DNA from: Symbiodinium natans
Taxonomy: Eukaryota; Sar; Dinophyceae; Suessiales; Symbiodiniaceae
Assembly: GCA_905221605.1 (NCBI GenBank)
Contig: CAJNDS010002364.1
Span: forward strand, 211,001-275,000
Direction: 5' to 3'
Length of the DNA stretch: 64,000 bases
The notes beneath the pieces were generated by a model. That model was not told where the DNA came from. It searched no databases and saw only the letters and a program-made list of their open reading frames with translations. The stretch's first letter is position 1. Each line of letters begins with the position of its first letter. Position numbers and translations under genes: made by a program. Of this stretch, positions 10,004 to 19,050 are shown piece by piece.

Positions 10004-10093
10004 CGGGGCATCGAGACCATCACGAGATCAAAGCCTAAATCTGTGAGGAGGTTCGGGCTCAGAACCAAAAGCGGTAACATCTTTGACATCTAA
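10004..10093 (+). CDS. Terminal exon-like island, basic
   Basis: Open frame RGIETITRSKPKSVRRFG ending NIFDI and TAA (10091-10093). G-strand tracts flank both sides. Unknown product. Confidence 0.38.
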   Translation, partial: RGIETITRSKPKSVRRFGLRTKSGNIFDI

Positions 10094-10199
10094 GCCATAA
10101 AAGTAAGTCAGTGCGTTGGGAGTGGAGAGGCCTTCCGTTCCAAGAAGCTCTGGTTGCTTTGGGCTGTTTAGGGTTCAGGGTACCCTCACCCGTAAACCA

Positions 10200-10258
10200 C
10201 CGGAACCCTGAACCCTGAACCCTGAACCCTAAACCCTAAACCCTAAACCCAAAACCCC
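10200..10258 (-). repeat. CCCTGAA/CCCTAAA array
   Basis: Three CCCTGAA units then CCCTAAA units leading into the acceptor of the next island. Confidence 0.9.
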
Positions 10259-10272
10259 ACCCGCCCCTGCAG

Positions 10273-10341
10273 TTGTCGGAATTGGATGGCAGCGGCTGCG
10301 TCAACTACGTCACAGACTTCAAGTGGAGGCCCCCCTCTTGG
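10273..10341 (+). CDS. Exon-like island with an EF-hand-like loop
   Basis: The acceptor CGCCCCTGCAG follows a C-strand array. The frame reads LSELDGSGCVNYVTDFKW. The DGSGxVxY core plus following Phe matches the second half of an EF-hand calcium loop, although loop position 1 is Glu and position 12 is Thr, so calcium binding may be weak. The right edge is CTTGG|GTTTAGGG; a GC donor at 10329 is an alternative. The EF-hand family assignment is inference from one motif. Confidence 0.45.
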
Positions 10342-10540
10342 GTTTAGGGTTAGGGTTTTAGGGTTTTGGGGTTTTAGGGTTTTGGGGTTTTGGGGTTTTG
10401 GGGTTTTGGGGTTTTGGGGTTTTAGGGTTTACAAGGTTTACAAGGTTTACAAGGTTTACAAGGTTTACAAGGTTTACAAGGTTTTAGGGTTTTAGGGTTT
10501 TAGGGTTTTAGGGTTAGGGTTTATAAGGGTTTTGGGTTTT
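10342..10540 (+). repeat. G-strand tract with GGTTTTGG and GGTTTACAA sub-arrays
   Basis: TTTAGGG units change to GGGGTTTTG units, then six or seven tandem GGTTTACAA nonamers (about 10430-10485), then back to TTTTAGGG. Each variant is locally homogeneous. Confidence 0.9.
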
Positions 10541-10652
10541 AGGCTTTAGGCAAGGCTTGAGCGTCGGTTGTTGCTAGGGTTTAGGCGCTTTGGGGTGTTT
10601 AGGGCTTTGGGTTTAGGGCTTTGTGTCCAGGAGGTCTGTCAGTTGAGATAAC

Positions 10653-10736
10653 CTGGAACAACTTAGAAAGCACAAGCAGCAAGAGCTCCGCTTGAAACAG
10701 AAGGCCATGAACTACCGGCTGGGCTTGAAAGCCCTA
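10653..10736 (+). CDS. Exon-like island, charged helix
   Basis: Open frame LEQLRKHKQQELRLKQKAMN with heptad-like Leu spacing, suggesting a coiled coil. It runs directly into a (TTACTA)n microsatellite. Product unknown. Confidence 0.35.
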
Positions 10737-10855
10737 TTACTGTTACTATTGCTATTGCTATTACTATTACTATTACTATTACTATTACTATTACTTTTAC
10801 TATTACTATTAAGAATACTATTACTTTTACTATTACCATTATTATTACTAAGCCT
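10737..10855 (+). repeat. (TTACTA)n / TTACTATTACTT microsatellite
   Basis: Tandem TTACTATTAC-type units of about 120 bp. The open frame on the minus strand through it is an artefact. Confidence 0.9.
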
Positions 10856-10931
10856 TGCACCCTAAACCCTCATCCCCAAACGCTCCAGCAGCCCTAGCCC
10901 CCAAACCCCAAGAACCCGAAACCCTAAACCC

Positions 10932-11117
10932 TTACTTCGCCTTTGGATGAACTTTAGGGTTTAGGGTTTAGGGTTTAGGGTTTAGGGTTTAGGGTTTAGG
11001 GTTTAGGGTTTAGGGTCTAGGGTTTAGGGTTTAGGGTTTAGGGTTTAGGGGTTTCCTTATTTAGTAGGAATGATAAAGTTTAACCTTCTTTCCCCTTGAT
11101 TATTGGAGAAGTAAGAA
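10932..11117 (+). mobile_element. Family G element carrying an internal telomere array
   Basis: The left block TTACTTCGCCTTTGGATGAAC and the right block TTTCCTTATTTAGTAGGAATG..GGAGAAGTAAGAA match the 39050-39152 copy almost base for base. In the 39-kb copy the middle is AAACTTTTTGGGTTTCC; here it is about 95 bp of TTTAGGG repeats. This is a direct filled/empty comparison for telomere-repeat gain. Confidence 0.8.
10953..11050 (+). repeat. TTTAGGG array inside the family G element
   Basis: About 13 units, one TCTAGGG, lying between GGATGAACTTTA and GGTTTCCTTATTTAG of the host element. Confidence 0.95.
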
Positions 11118-11119
11118 CC

Positions 11120-11500
11120 ACAACCGACATGACCAACCGCAAGGCCCCAAAGAGTGAACCCTCCCAGACGCCCAAACCTTAAGCTCGGCACCAGACCACA
11201 AACACCCATACCCTCAAAACCCCTGAAACCCCTACATAAACCCTAGACCCCTGAAACCCCTAAACCTTCGAGCGCGTCAGGCCCGCTAGACCTCTTCAGA
11301 CCCCCTAAACCGCTACAACCCCAACCCCAAACCCTAAAAAACAAACGAACCCCCCCAAACAAAAAAGGAAGAACAAAGAAAAACATATATATATATATAC
11401 ATACATATATGTATGTATGTATATATGTATATAATAATAAATACATAAATAACAAATAAACCCTAAACCCTAAACCCAAAACCCTAAATTCCCTCTAAAG
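11120..11500. other. Decayed C-strand words and (AT/GTAT)n tract
   Basis: Loosely spaced CCCTAAA words, A-rich sequence and a TATATACATACATATATGTATG stretch at about 11385-11440 able to fold on itself. No gene supported. Confidence 0.5.
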
Positions 11501-11715
11501 GCAAAGCCAGGCCAGGGATCATGATGCTTCGGCTGGTACGGATGAACCAGACATCCTCGAATGCAGCGCATGGTCTGGTTGGCAATGAGTGCACCTGTCG
11601 TGCTTCACCATGATCCACACTGGATCAGATTGCATGCCATTTTGGACCGTGTGCCGGGCAGTGACCCTAAACCCTAAACCCTAAACCCTAAACCCTAAAC
11701 CCTAAACCCTAAACT
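11501..11715. other. Possible island and CCCTAAA array
   Basis: 11510-11630 is partly open on + (GTDEPDILECSAWSGWQ before TGA) but weak. The C-strand array is at 11663-11715. Confidence 0.3.
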
Positions 11716-11906
11716 GAACCCTTCATGTACAAGAGAACTCCACAGGCCACAGCTCTTTGTGTCGTAACTAATTCTCACAAGCTCCCTAGATCTGAGATCC
11801 GAAGCTAAAACCTCAACCCTACAAGCCCTAAAGGCCCTGTTTCCCTTAAGCCTTAAGTGGCTTCGTGTTCTGGGGGTGCAGAGGCAGCTCTCAGAGAATC
11901 CGGAGC

Positions 11907-12071
11907 ATGTCAAAGTCAGACCCAAACGGCGGCAAGGCCGACGATGTGCCGAGAGTTGCAAACTTGACATTCCAGGTTCCAAAAGAAGTCGCGGCACAAG
12001 CATTGGTGACGTGCGGCAGCGTGGAGGACGCAGGGTTTGCTTGCAGCCATTTGGAGGACACCAGCAGATGA
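11907..12071 (+). CDS. Small ORF or terminal exon, unknown
   Basis: From ATG: MSKSDPNGGKADDVPRVANL.. through QALVTCGSVEDAGFACSH to TGA, 54 codons. The same frame is open further left. An overlapping + frame is longer but more repetitive in composition. Not recognised. Confidence 0.35.
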   Translation: MSKSDPNGGKADDVPRVANLTFQVPKEVAAQALVTCGSVEDAGFACSHLEDTSR

Positions 12072-12171
12072 GCCCTTCACGCCTCCTTCATGCTTGCAGG
12101 CCATCCTGGAGCTCCTCTAGTGACATACCCGTGCAAAGAAGGTTTAATTAGGGTTATAAGGTTTAGGGTTA

Positions 12172-12207
12172 AGAACCCTAAGCCCTAAACCCTAAACCCT
12201 AAACCGT
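12172..12207 (-). repeat. Short CCCTAAA array
   Basis: Four to five units immediately before the 12212 island. Confidence 0.85.
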
Positions 12208-12211
12208 CAAG

Positions 12212-12343
12212 AGTGGATGGGTTCTCGCAGGTGATCTGATGGTCCGTTTGCCGTTTGATCCGTATGAGGAATACGACTTGAGCATCGATCGATCACCAGG
12301 GGTTGGTTCGTTTGAAGTTGCTTGGAACCAAGAGCCTACCTGC
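12212..12343 (+). CDS. Strong exon-like island, unknown protein
   Basis: Open for 44 codons after GTCAAG: SGWVLAGDLMVRLPFDPYEE, then an acidic stretch and GSFEVAWNQEP. Codon content looks coding and no other frame is as good. C-strand repeats lie before it and G-strand repeats after it. The donor is not obvious: CCTACCT|GCTTTAGG would be a GC donor, and GAA|GTTGCTTGG a GT donor. Likely the same gene as 12393-12494. Confidence 0.5.
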
Positions 12344-12391
12344 TTTAGGGTTTAGGGTTTAGGGTTTAGGGTTTAGGGTTTAGGGCTTACA
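12343..12391 (+). repeat. Short TTTAGGG array between two exon-like islands
   Basis: Six units ending GGGCTTACAG, the acceptor of the next island. If the two islands belong to one transcript, this array makes up nearly the entire intron of about 50 nt. Confidence 0.85.
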
Positions 12392-12392
12392 G

Positions 12393-12494
12393 GTTCATGA
12401 CGAAGGAGGGCTCCCGATTGTGTTGTCGACGCTTGAGTTTGCGTGGTGGAAACTCAACGCTTGTGGTCAGGAAAGTGATCAAAGTCAGTCCTAA
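12393..12494 (+). CDS. Terminal exon-like island
   Basis: The acceptor CTTACAG is followed by VHDEGGLPIVLSTLEFAWW and ends QSDQSQS-type residues at TAA (12492-12494). 33 codons, phase 0 from the acceptor. Probably the last exon of the gene containing 12212-12343; the product is not recognised. Confidence 0.5.
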   Translation, partial: VHDEGGLPIVLSTLEFAWWKLNACGQESDQSQS

Positions 12495-12935
12495 AGCCCG
12501 AAACCCTAATCCCCAGACCCTAAACCCGAACCCCCAAACCCTCAACCCTAAACCCCCTCTAAAGACCTCAATTAGCCTAAGGCGAGAGACCATGGAGTCC
12601 TCAAGAAAACTTCACCCTAAACCCCAACCCCCAAACCCCAACCACCAAACCCTAGAACACTAGAACCCCTAAACCCCTGAACCCCTAAACCCCTAAACCT
12701 CTAAACCCCTAAACCCCTAAAACCCCTAAACCCCTAAACCCCTAAACCCCTAAACCCCTAAACCCCTAAACCCCTAAACCCCTAAACCCCTGAACCCCTA
12801 AACCCCTAAACCCTGAACCTCTGAACCCCTAAACCCCTAAACCCCTAAACCCTTAAACCCCACACCCTAAACCCTAATCCCCAAACCCTAAAACCCAAAA
12901 CCCTAGCCCTAAACCCTAAACCCCCCCTTAAAGGC
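12495..12935 (-). repeat. C-strand block with homogeneous 8-base CCCCTAAA array
   Basis: Mixed CCCTAAA words give way at about 12660-12850 to near-uniform CCCCTAAA octamers, then return to 7-base units. Similar octamer blocks occur at 48030-48330 and, as the complement, at 52745-53060. Confidence 0.92.
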
Positions 12936-12938
12936 CAG

Positions 12939-13028
12939 AGACTATGGAGTCCTTCTTCAGCAGCCCAAACTCCTCCACGAACTCGGGGCTCGTCAAGTTC
13001 ACCGTCGAGGACTCTCCGCCCCTGTTAA
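12939..13028 (+). CDS. Exon-like island, unknown
   Basis: The frame reads TMESFFSSPNSSTNSGLVKF then TVEDSPPL. The phrase GAGAC.ATGGAGTCCT also occurs at 12585, so the start region has a partial duplicate about 350 bp upstream. C tract before, G tract after. Confidence 0.42.
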   Translation, partial: RLWSPSSAAQTPPRTRGSSSSPSRTLRPC

Positions 13029-13035
13029 GGGGTCT

Positions 13036-13117
13036 TAGGGGTTTAGGGTTTAGGGTTTAGGGTTTAGGGTTTAGGGTTTAGGGTTTAGGGTTTAGGGTTT
13101 AGGGTTTAGGGTTTAGA
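13036..13117 (+). repeat. TTTAGGG array
   Basis: Eleven units following the 12939 island. Confidence 0.93.
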
Positions 13118-13822
13118 GTCATCAACCCTAGACCCCTGAACCCTATAGGATCGAAGGGGGCTTAAGGTCTGTTGTTCATTATAATTCCCTGAGGCCCGTC
13201 TTCGCATGAACTAGGCGGACGTTCGCAATCGCGCCATGTCGTTAGTTCCCGGCTAATGACCTCAAAACACTAAACCCTAAGCCCTCCCCTAGAACCCCAA
13301 ACCCTAAAAACCTGTAAAGCCCCCATCCTTTTCACGTCCAGGGCTCTGGGAGGTCTTTTTGGGCATCTGTCATAGCAGGGTTTCGCGGTCCAAGGATGTA
13401 GCTCAAGCCTCCCCTAATATTCCCTAAAACTCCGCCGAGCTCCCAGGGGTTTCGGGCTTAGGTCTTCGGGTTTCAGGGTTGGCGATTTAGGGTTGGGAGT
13501 TTGGGGTTTGAAGTTTATTGGTTTATGGTGTAAGGTTCAGAGCCGCGCCCCCACCCCCTGCAAGCAGAATTCCTTAAGTGCCTGAAGCTCTGGGAGCCTC
13601 CATGTGCCCTCCCCTCCCCCACTCCCCTGAACCCCTAAAGCCCTACACCTCTGAACCCTACACCCCTAAGCCCCCTAGAGTTTAGGGTTTAGGGTTTAGG
13701 GTCTAGGGTCTAGGGTCTAGGGTCTAGGGTTTGGGGTTTAGGGTTTAGGGTTTAGGGTCTTTACACCCCTAAATCCCTAACACCCACCCGCCCACCCCGT
13801 ACCCTTTTGCCCCGTAACCCCG
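13118..13822. other. Decayed unique DNA with G-strand array
   Basis: No convincing exon. Contains a G-strand array at 13678-13762 in which four TCTAGGG units are clustered, and scattered CCCCTAA words. Confidence 0.5.
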
Positions 13823-14065
13823 ACTTGGAGGTTCGTTGCACTTAAGGGGTTTAGGGTTTAGGGTTTAGGGTTTAGGGTTTAGGGTTTAGGGTTTAGGGTT
13901 TAGGGTTTAGGGGCTGTAACTGTTCTTATTCCCCAACTATCACCATGTTGGGCACTTAAGGGGCTTATAAGTGGGTACTGATGACCCAAGTGCCCAACAT
14001 GCGTTTATGATTGGGTTAGAAGTGCAGTGATAGTCGGGTTGTTACGTGCAATGAACCTCCAAGTA
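13823..14065. mobile_element. Family A element with internal TTTAGGG array
   Basis: Ends ACTTGGAGGTTCGTTGCACTT and the matching GTGCAATGAACCTCCAAGT are perfect-looking inverted repeats. A TTTAGGG array of nine units (13846-13912) sits about 20 bp inside the left end. The element then continues with CTGTAACTGTTCTTAT. The interior also contains an inverted pair around TGTTGGGCACTT/AAGTGCCCAACA. Confidence 0.8.
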
Positions 14066-14155
14066 CCCTAAACCCTAAACCCTAAACCCTAAACCCTAAA
14101 CCCTAGACCCTAGACCCTAAACCCTAAACCCTAAACCCCAAACCCTAAACCCCAA
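14066..14155 (-). repeat. CCCTAAA array
   Basis: Starts directly at the right end of the family A element, with a TAGACCCTAGACC patch. Confidence 0.92.
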
Positions 14156-14159
14156 ACGA

Positions 14160-14230
14160 CGCAAGGATCCCAGCGGTGACATGGAACTTGACGACGACTT
14201 GAAGCTGGGCGCTCGGGCGCAGGGTGCAGG
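14160..14230 (+). CDS. Exon-like island, acidic
   Basis: Frame RKDPSGDMELDDDLKLGARA between a C-strand array and a G-strand array. Short; the overlapping frames are less protein-like. Confidence 0.35.
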
Positions 14231-14239
14231 GCTTTAAGA

Positions 14240-15293
14240 GCCCCAAGCCCTAAGGATTCAGGGTTTAGGGTTTAGGGTTTAGGGTTTAGGGTTTAGGACC
14301 CTAAATCCTAAACCCTAAAGCCAAACCCTAAACCCGACACCCTAAACCTTATACCCCAAACCGTTGGGCATAGTTGCTTTTAGGGTTTAGGGTTTCCCTA
14401 AACCCTTAAAACAACTAGGCCCCAAACACTACACCCTAAACCCTAAAGTCCTTAGGGTGTGTTTGGCTCTTTGAAGGGCTTAGGGCTTGTATTTCTTTTT
14501 TTCTTTAAGGGCTAAGGGCTTTGTTAGTGTTTTTTTTGGAGGTCTACTCGGAGTCGTGTTTTTGGAGGGCTCAGTTGTTTTTTTGGGGTTTAGGGTCTGG
14601 TTTTTAGGGTTAGGGTTCAGGGTTTAGGGTTTAGGGTACATTAGGTTATTTCGAGAGCTTAGGGCTTAGGTTCTTGGAGGGCTTATGATTTCGTTTAGGG
14701 CTGATGTAGTTCTTTTGCTTCGGGTTTCTTTTGGTGGTGCAGGGTTATGTGTCTGGTGGTTTAAGGTTTAGGGTTTCGGTTTCGGCTTTTCGGGCTTAGG
14801 GTTTTAAGGTTTTTAGGGTTTCGGGAAACCCTAAGCCCTAAACCCTAAACCCCAAACCCTGAACCCTAAACCGGGCTCCGAGTCTGGGGTTTATGGCTTT
14901 AGGGCTCGTGGACTTTCTTGTCGGCCAGGGGTCTTGTTGTAGTTTCTTGGGCTTAATTTAGGGTCTAGGGTTCAGCGTCTAGGATTTAGGGTTTCTAGGG
15001 TGTGCGGGCTTAAGGTTTTAGGGGTTGAGGGGTTTTTTAGGCTTCTTGAAACGTTTTTGTGTAAAGGTTTAGGTGCTTGGGGGCTGGGGGCTCCCAGGCT
15101 CGGGGCCTTACGTAAAGGCTTCATTACGGGCTTCAGGGTTAAGGTTCAGGGCTTCTTTCTATTTATCATTTTTTATGATCTGTTGTTTCTTAATACTTGT
15201 TCTTTCTTCTCCTTATGTTTGCAGTATTTCTTTCTATTTGTATATGAAATACATCAGTACTCTTTTTCTCATATGTTTCGTGTGTTCAGGAAG
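14240..15293. other. Degenerate G- and C-strand words, T-rich region
   Basis: G-strand array 14260-14296, then decayed units with long T runs. The 100-codon frame at 15000-15302 is T-rich and looks like non-coding drift (FFLFIIFYDLLFL) rather than a membrane protein. Confidence 0.5.
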
Positions 15294-15440
15294 AAACCCT
15301 AAACCCTAAACCCTAAACCCTAAACCCTAAACCCTAAACCCTAAACCCTGAACCCTGAACCCTGAACCCTGAGCCCTAAACCCGAAACCCTAAACCCGAA
15401 ACCCTAAACCCTAAACCCTAAACCCTAAACCTTAAACCTT
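15294..15440 (-). repeat. CCCTAAA array with CCCTGAA block
   Basis: About 20 units; variants CCCTGAA and CCCGAAA are clustered. Confidence 0.93.
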
Positions 15441-15493
15441 GAACCTATCATTGTTCGGGGGTTCAGGATTTTGGGTTGGGCCAAGGCTTTGAG

Positions 15494-15547
15494 GCGGTGC
15501 TGGAAATCCGGGGATGTGACCCCGGGGAGCATCTGGCCAGACGTGTG
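15494..15547 (+). CDS. Exon-like island with GTTTAGG donor
   Basis: After TTTGAG the frame reads AVLEIRGCDPGEHLARRV, exactly 18 codons, then GTG|GTTTAGGGGG. Unknown product. Confidence 0.4.
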
Positions 15548-15599
15548 GTTTAGGGGGTTTAGGGTATAGGGTTTAGGGTGCAGGGTTCAGAGGTGGCAG

Positions 15600-15668
15600 G
15601 GCCCTGTGGATCCCCTACGACACCCAGCTTGCCATGCAGCTCATGGGGCCTGTCCCTTTCTCCTTCAG
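15600..15668 (+). CDS. Exon-like island, well conserved appearance
   Basis: The acceptor GAGGTGGCAG is followed by ALWIPYDTQLAMQLMGPVPF. Its right end TTTCTCCTTCAG could itself be an acceptor for a downstream exon, so the boundary is uncertain. G tract before, C tract after. Confidence 0.42.
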
Positions 15669-15722
15669 ACTACGTTAATACCCAAACCCTGAGCCCTAAA
15701 CCCTAAAACCCTAAACCCATAA

Positions 15723-15824
15723 ATGCACGGGGGCTCAATCGAGAATTTCGAGAGCATCGGCCTTGCAGTTTTCGCGAAGTTTCGCGCCACGCAGGACAAG
15801 GTTCTCGTGTGCAGCGACGCCTAA
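15723..15824 (+). CDS. Terminal exon-like island or very small ORF
   Basis: ATG in frame, then GSIENFESIGLAVFAKFRAT and DKVLVCSDA before TAA (15822-15824). Strongly protein-like and probably the end of the gene containing the two islands upstream. Confidence 0.48.
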   Translation: MHGGSIENFESIGLAVFAKFRATQDKVLVCSDA

Positions 15825-15889
15825 GCCGGCCTACTGCAAATGCGGCGCTTGCACTTCGCCCTATGCCTAAACCCCAAACCCTACACCTT

Positions 15890-15990
15890 GGAATGTTTCC
15901 CCTTATACTAACAATCCTTAAAAGGAATTATAATAGGGGGGGACTATAATCCCTATGAAGGACTGTTAGTACAAGGGGGAACATCCCAAC
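15890..15990. mobile_element. Family B palindromic element
   Basis: Left end GGAATGTTTCCCCTTATACT and right end AGTACAAGGGGGAACATCCC are inverted copies; the middle has TATAATCCCTATGAAGGACTG. Related copies lie at 25163, 26990, 41552 and 42133. Confidence 0.72.
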
Positions 15991-16018
15991 CTACACCTAA
16001 ACTTAAACCCTAAACTCT

Positions 16019-16162
16019 ACTTGGAGGTTCATGGTACTTAGTAACCAATTATAACTGTACTTATAACTGTACTTATAAGCCCCCTAACTGCCCTAATATG
16101 GTAGAAAGTACAGTTACAAGTGCAGTTGTAATTGGTTACTAAGTACCATGAACCTTCAAGTA
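16019..16162. mobile_element. Family A palindromic element
   Basis: Long near-perfect inverted ends (CTTGGAGGTTCATGGTACTTA and TAAGTACCATGAACCTTCAAG). The interior includes a tandem TATAACTGTACT. Nearly identical to the copy at 24653-24795. Confidence 0.8.
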
Positions 16163-16620
16163 AACCCAAAGTTCCTTCACCTTGGCATCCGGATCCTCGG
16201 CCTCTTTCACCAAGGCCACAAACACACAAAATTTAAGAGCCTCAGGCTCGGGCAGCAGGTCTAGGGAGGCTGAGGGCTTGCGATGGACGCCGCATCTGCA
16301 GGTTTTAGAGTTTAGGGTTGAGGGTTTTAAGAAAGGCGGGGCCCAGGGCAGAGGCATGCCCACCCAAGTCATGGAAAAAGCTCCCCCCCCTCCCCCTGCC
16401 GGGAAAGAAGGGATGCTTTCACCAGCTCGCTGCCAGGGTCGGCGGATCTGCAACCCTAAACCCTGAACCCTAAACCTTAAGCCCTAATGAAACCCCAAAC
16501 CCTGCTAAAGTCCTCGATCCCTAAGCCGTGTAACATCCTGAACCCTGTTGGGCCCAACGCAGCCCCTAAGCCCACTTACCCTAAACCCCACATCCAGCTA
16601 AATCATTCTCCACCCCGGGT
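16163..16620. other. Unique sequence with overlapping ORFs on both strands
   Basis: Open frames of 94 (+) and 104 (-) codons cover the same DNA, and neither is clearly coding. C-strand words occupy 16450-16600. Confidence 0.3.
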
Positions 16621-16621
16621 G

Positions 16622-16810
16622 TGGGGTTTAGGGTTTAGGGTTTAGGGTTTAGGGTTTAGGGTTTAGGGTTTAGGGTTTAGGGTTTAGGGTTTAGGGTTTA
16701 GGGTTTAGGGTTTAGGGTTTAGGGTTTAGGGTTTAGGGTTTAGGGTTTAGGGTTTAGGGTTTAGGGTTTAGGGTTTAGGGTTTAGGGTTTAGGGTTTAGG
16801 GTTTAGGGTT
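16622..16810 (+). repeat. Longest uniform TTTAGGG array in the window
   Basis: About 26 perfect TTTAGGG units with no variant, implying recent origin or homogenisation. Confidence 0.96.
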
Positions 16811-17174
16811 GTGTTTTTTTGGGGTTAGGGTTTAGGGTTTGCGGTTTATGCCCAGGTTCCGAGTCAACCTGATTCCGGAAACGAGCGACCAGGAGCCCCC
16901 GAAACCCCAAAATTCGGGGTTCCAGGGGCTTCAGGGCCTGAACCCTAAACCGTAAACCCTCAAAGGGGTTCAGCGCACCTGAACAATGCTGGAAGCCCTA
17001 CACCCCAACGGCCTACAAGGCCCTAAAAGCCTCGAAGCCTAAAGCCCTGGAGCCCACCCGAAAAGGATTTTGGCTTCAGGGCTTAGGGCTCATAGGGCTC
17101 ATAGGGTTTCGGGTTTAGGGTTTGGGGCCCCAAAACCCTAAAGCTCCCAAGCTCCAAAGCTTGTAACCCCTCGC

Positions 17175-17262
17175 CCCTAAACCCTAAACCCTAAACCCTA
17201 AACCCTAAACCCTAAACCCTAAACCCTAAACCCTAAACCCTAAACCCTAAACCCTAAACCCC
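17175..17262 (-). repeat. CCCTAAA array
   Basis: Twelve or so perfect units directly before the next island. Confidence 0.95.
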
Positions 17263-17267
17263 TCGAG

Positions 17268-17345
17268 GAGGGCGCCCTGAAGCATTTGCATCGCCTGCGC
17301 CGGCCTCAGCCCGGCAAAAGTCGGCTGCGAAGATCGCCCGCGGGC
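17268..17345 (+). CDS. Exon-like island, basic
   Basis: Frame LEEGALKHLHRLRRPQPGKS then RLRRSPAGF. A second frame is also open. C tract before; decayed G-strand words after. Confidence 0.3.
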
Positions 17346-18680
17346 TTCAGGGTCTTGGGATTTAAGGGTATACTTTGGGTTTTTGTTGGGGGGTTTAACG
17401 GTTTTTTTCGGGTTTTTTGTTTTACAGGGTCTTCGGATTTTGGGGTACTTTGGGGTTTCTTGGGGGTTTAGGGTTTTAACGGTTGTGTTTAGAGTTTTTA
17501 AGGGTTTTGTGGGGTGTTTTTCAGGGTTTTAGGTTTTATCAAAGGGTTTTCGGGGCCGTAGGGCTGTAGGGCTTTAGGGTTTTAGGGTCTCAGGGCTTCA
17601 GGGGTTTAGTGCTTTTGGGCTTTGGGGTCTTCGAGTTGTTGTTTTTTTGTTTTTTGTTTTAAGGGTTCTTTCGCCCTAAGCCCTAGTCCGCGGGGTGGTT
17701 GTCTTGGTTGGTGCCCATAGGGTTGTACCCTAAACCCCAAAACCCCAAACCCTAAACCTTAAACCCTAAACCCAAACCCCAAGCCCTAAACCCCAAACCA
17801 TAAACCCTAAACCCTAAACAGTTTCAAGAGGTTGTAAGGCAGTAGTCCGATCGCTTGTCGTCGGCATCTGTGTTCGGTTTGGTTTAACCCTAAACCCTAA
17901 ACCCTAAACCCTCAACCTCTGTGTTCGTTTTGGTTTAGGGTTTCTCGGCTGTGGGGTGGGCTCTTAGGCTTTTGGGCGTTCACGGCTGTGAAGTTTTTGC
18001 GTTTTAAGGTCTCAGGGCTTGGGGTTTGAGAGTTTAACTTTTAGGGTTCTCGGGGCTTTTAGGGTTTTCGGGGCTTTTAGGGTGTTAGGGTTGTAGAGCC
18101 AGGGGACAGAGTTGACCACCATGTCGAGTCTGTGCTCGTTGGTAGGGAATGGTTTTAGGGCTTAGGGTTTAGGGTTTAGGGTTTATGGGTTTAGGGTTCA
18201 GGGTTCAGGGTTTAGGGGTCACCGCCCCCATTGAGTGTGCTTGACTTTCGCTAAGAGTGCGAAGCCCCACGAATGCGCAAGCCCAAAACCCCAAATCCAG
18301 CTCGCCCAAAAACCCTAAAAAGCTGAACCCTCAAATCCTAATTCCTCAGACGCTGAACCCGAAGCCTTAGCCTAACCCTAAACCCTAAACCCCGAACGCT
18401 CGTCCCTGCACTGGGTAGACCCTTGGGGTATCTTGTGTTTTGGGGTTAGTTTAGGGTCCCTCAACCCTATTTGGGCTTCCGCGGTATTTTATGTTTTCCC
18501 CTAGAGAGTAACAGAGGATCAAACTTAATCTTAGGGTAGTTTCATGTCTCCTTAAGGAATATGTTCCCTTAAGTGGGGAACTCTTTTCTACCCCTTACAT
18601 ACCATTTTGAAACCTATCAGCCCATGCGTCAGAACCCTTCAAGGCAGGTAATGTACCTTCCCTTAGACTGAATATTGTTC
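17346..18680. other. Decayed telomere words, both strands
   Basis: T/G-rich drift (17346-17700), C-strand words 17725-17820, G-strand array 18155-18220. At 18480-18670 there is a unique A/T-rich stretch with CTTAAGGAATATGTTCCCTTAAG, a perfect inverted repeat. No gene supported. Confidence 0.5.
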
Positions 18681-18681
18681 A

Positions 18682-18760
18682 ACCTAAACCCTAAACCCTA
18701 AACCCTAAACCCTAAACCCTAAACCCTAAACCCTAAACCCTAAACCTCACTAAACCCCAA
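18682..18760 (-). repeat. CCCTAAA array
   Basis: Nine or ten units before the 18772 exon-like island. Confidence 0.94.
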
Positions 18761-18771
18761 GGTCGCTGCAG

Positions 18772-18830
18772 CTGGTGGGCGGGAAAAGCTCGCCCGGGGC
18801 ACTCAGTGTGGAGTTTGCCTGGGCGTTCGA
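18772..18830 (+). CDS. Exon-like island with telomere-repeat donor
   Basis: Acceptor GGTCGCTGCAG, phase 0 frame LVGGKSSPGALSVEFAWAF, then TTCGA|GTTTAGGG. C-strand array before and a long G-strand array after: the model case for the exon/telomere arrangement. Unknown product. Confidence 0.48.
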
Positions 18831-19050
18831 GTTTAGGGTTTAGGGTTTAAGTTTAGGGTTTAGGGTTTAGGGTTTAGGGTTTAGGGTTTAGGGTTTAGGG
18901 TTTAGGGTTTAGGGTTTAGGGTTTAGGGTTAGGGGTTTAGGGTTTAGGGTTTAGGGTTTAGGGTTTAGGGTTTAGGGTTTAGGGTTTAGGGTTTAGGGTT
19001 TAGGGTTTAGGGTTTAGGGTTTAGGGTTTAGGGTTTAGGGTTTAGGGTTT
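18831..19050 (+). repeat. TTTAGGG array
   Basis: About 30 units in two runs split by TTAGGGG near 18930. Confidence 0.95.

Noticed and set aside
15000-15302. A T-rich 100-codon ORF as a small membrane protein
   Set aside because: Composition matches surrounding T-rich drift and two frames give similar hydrophobic peptides.
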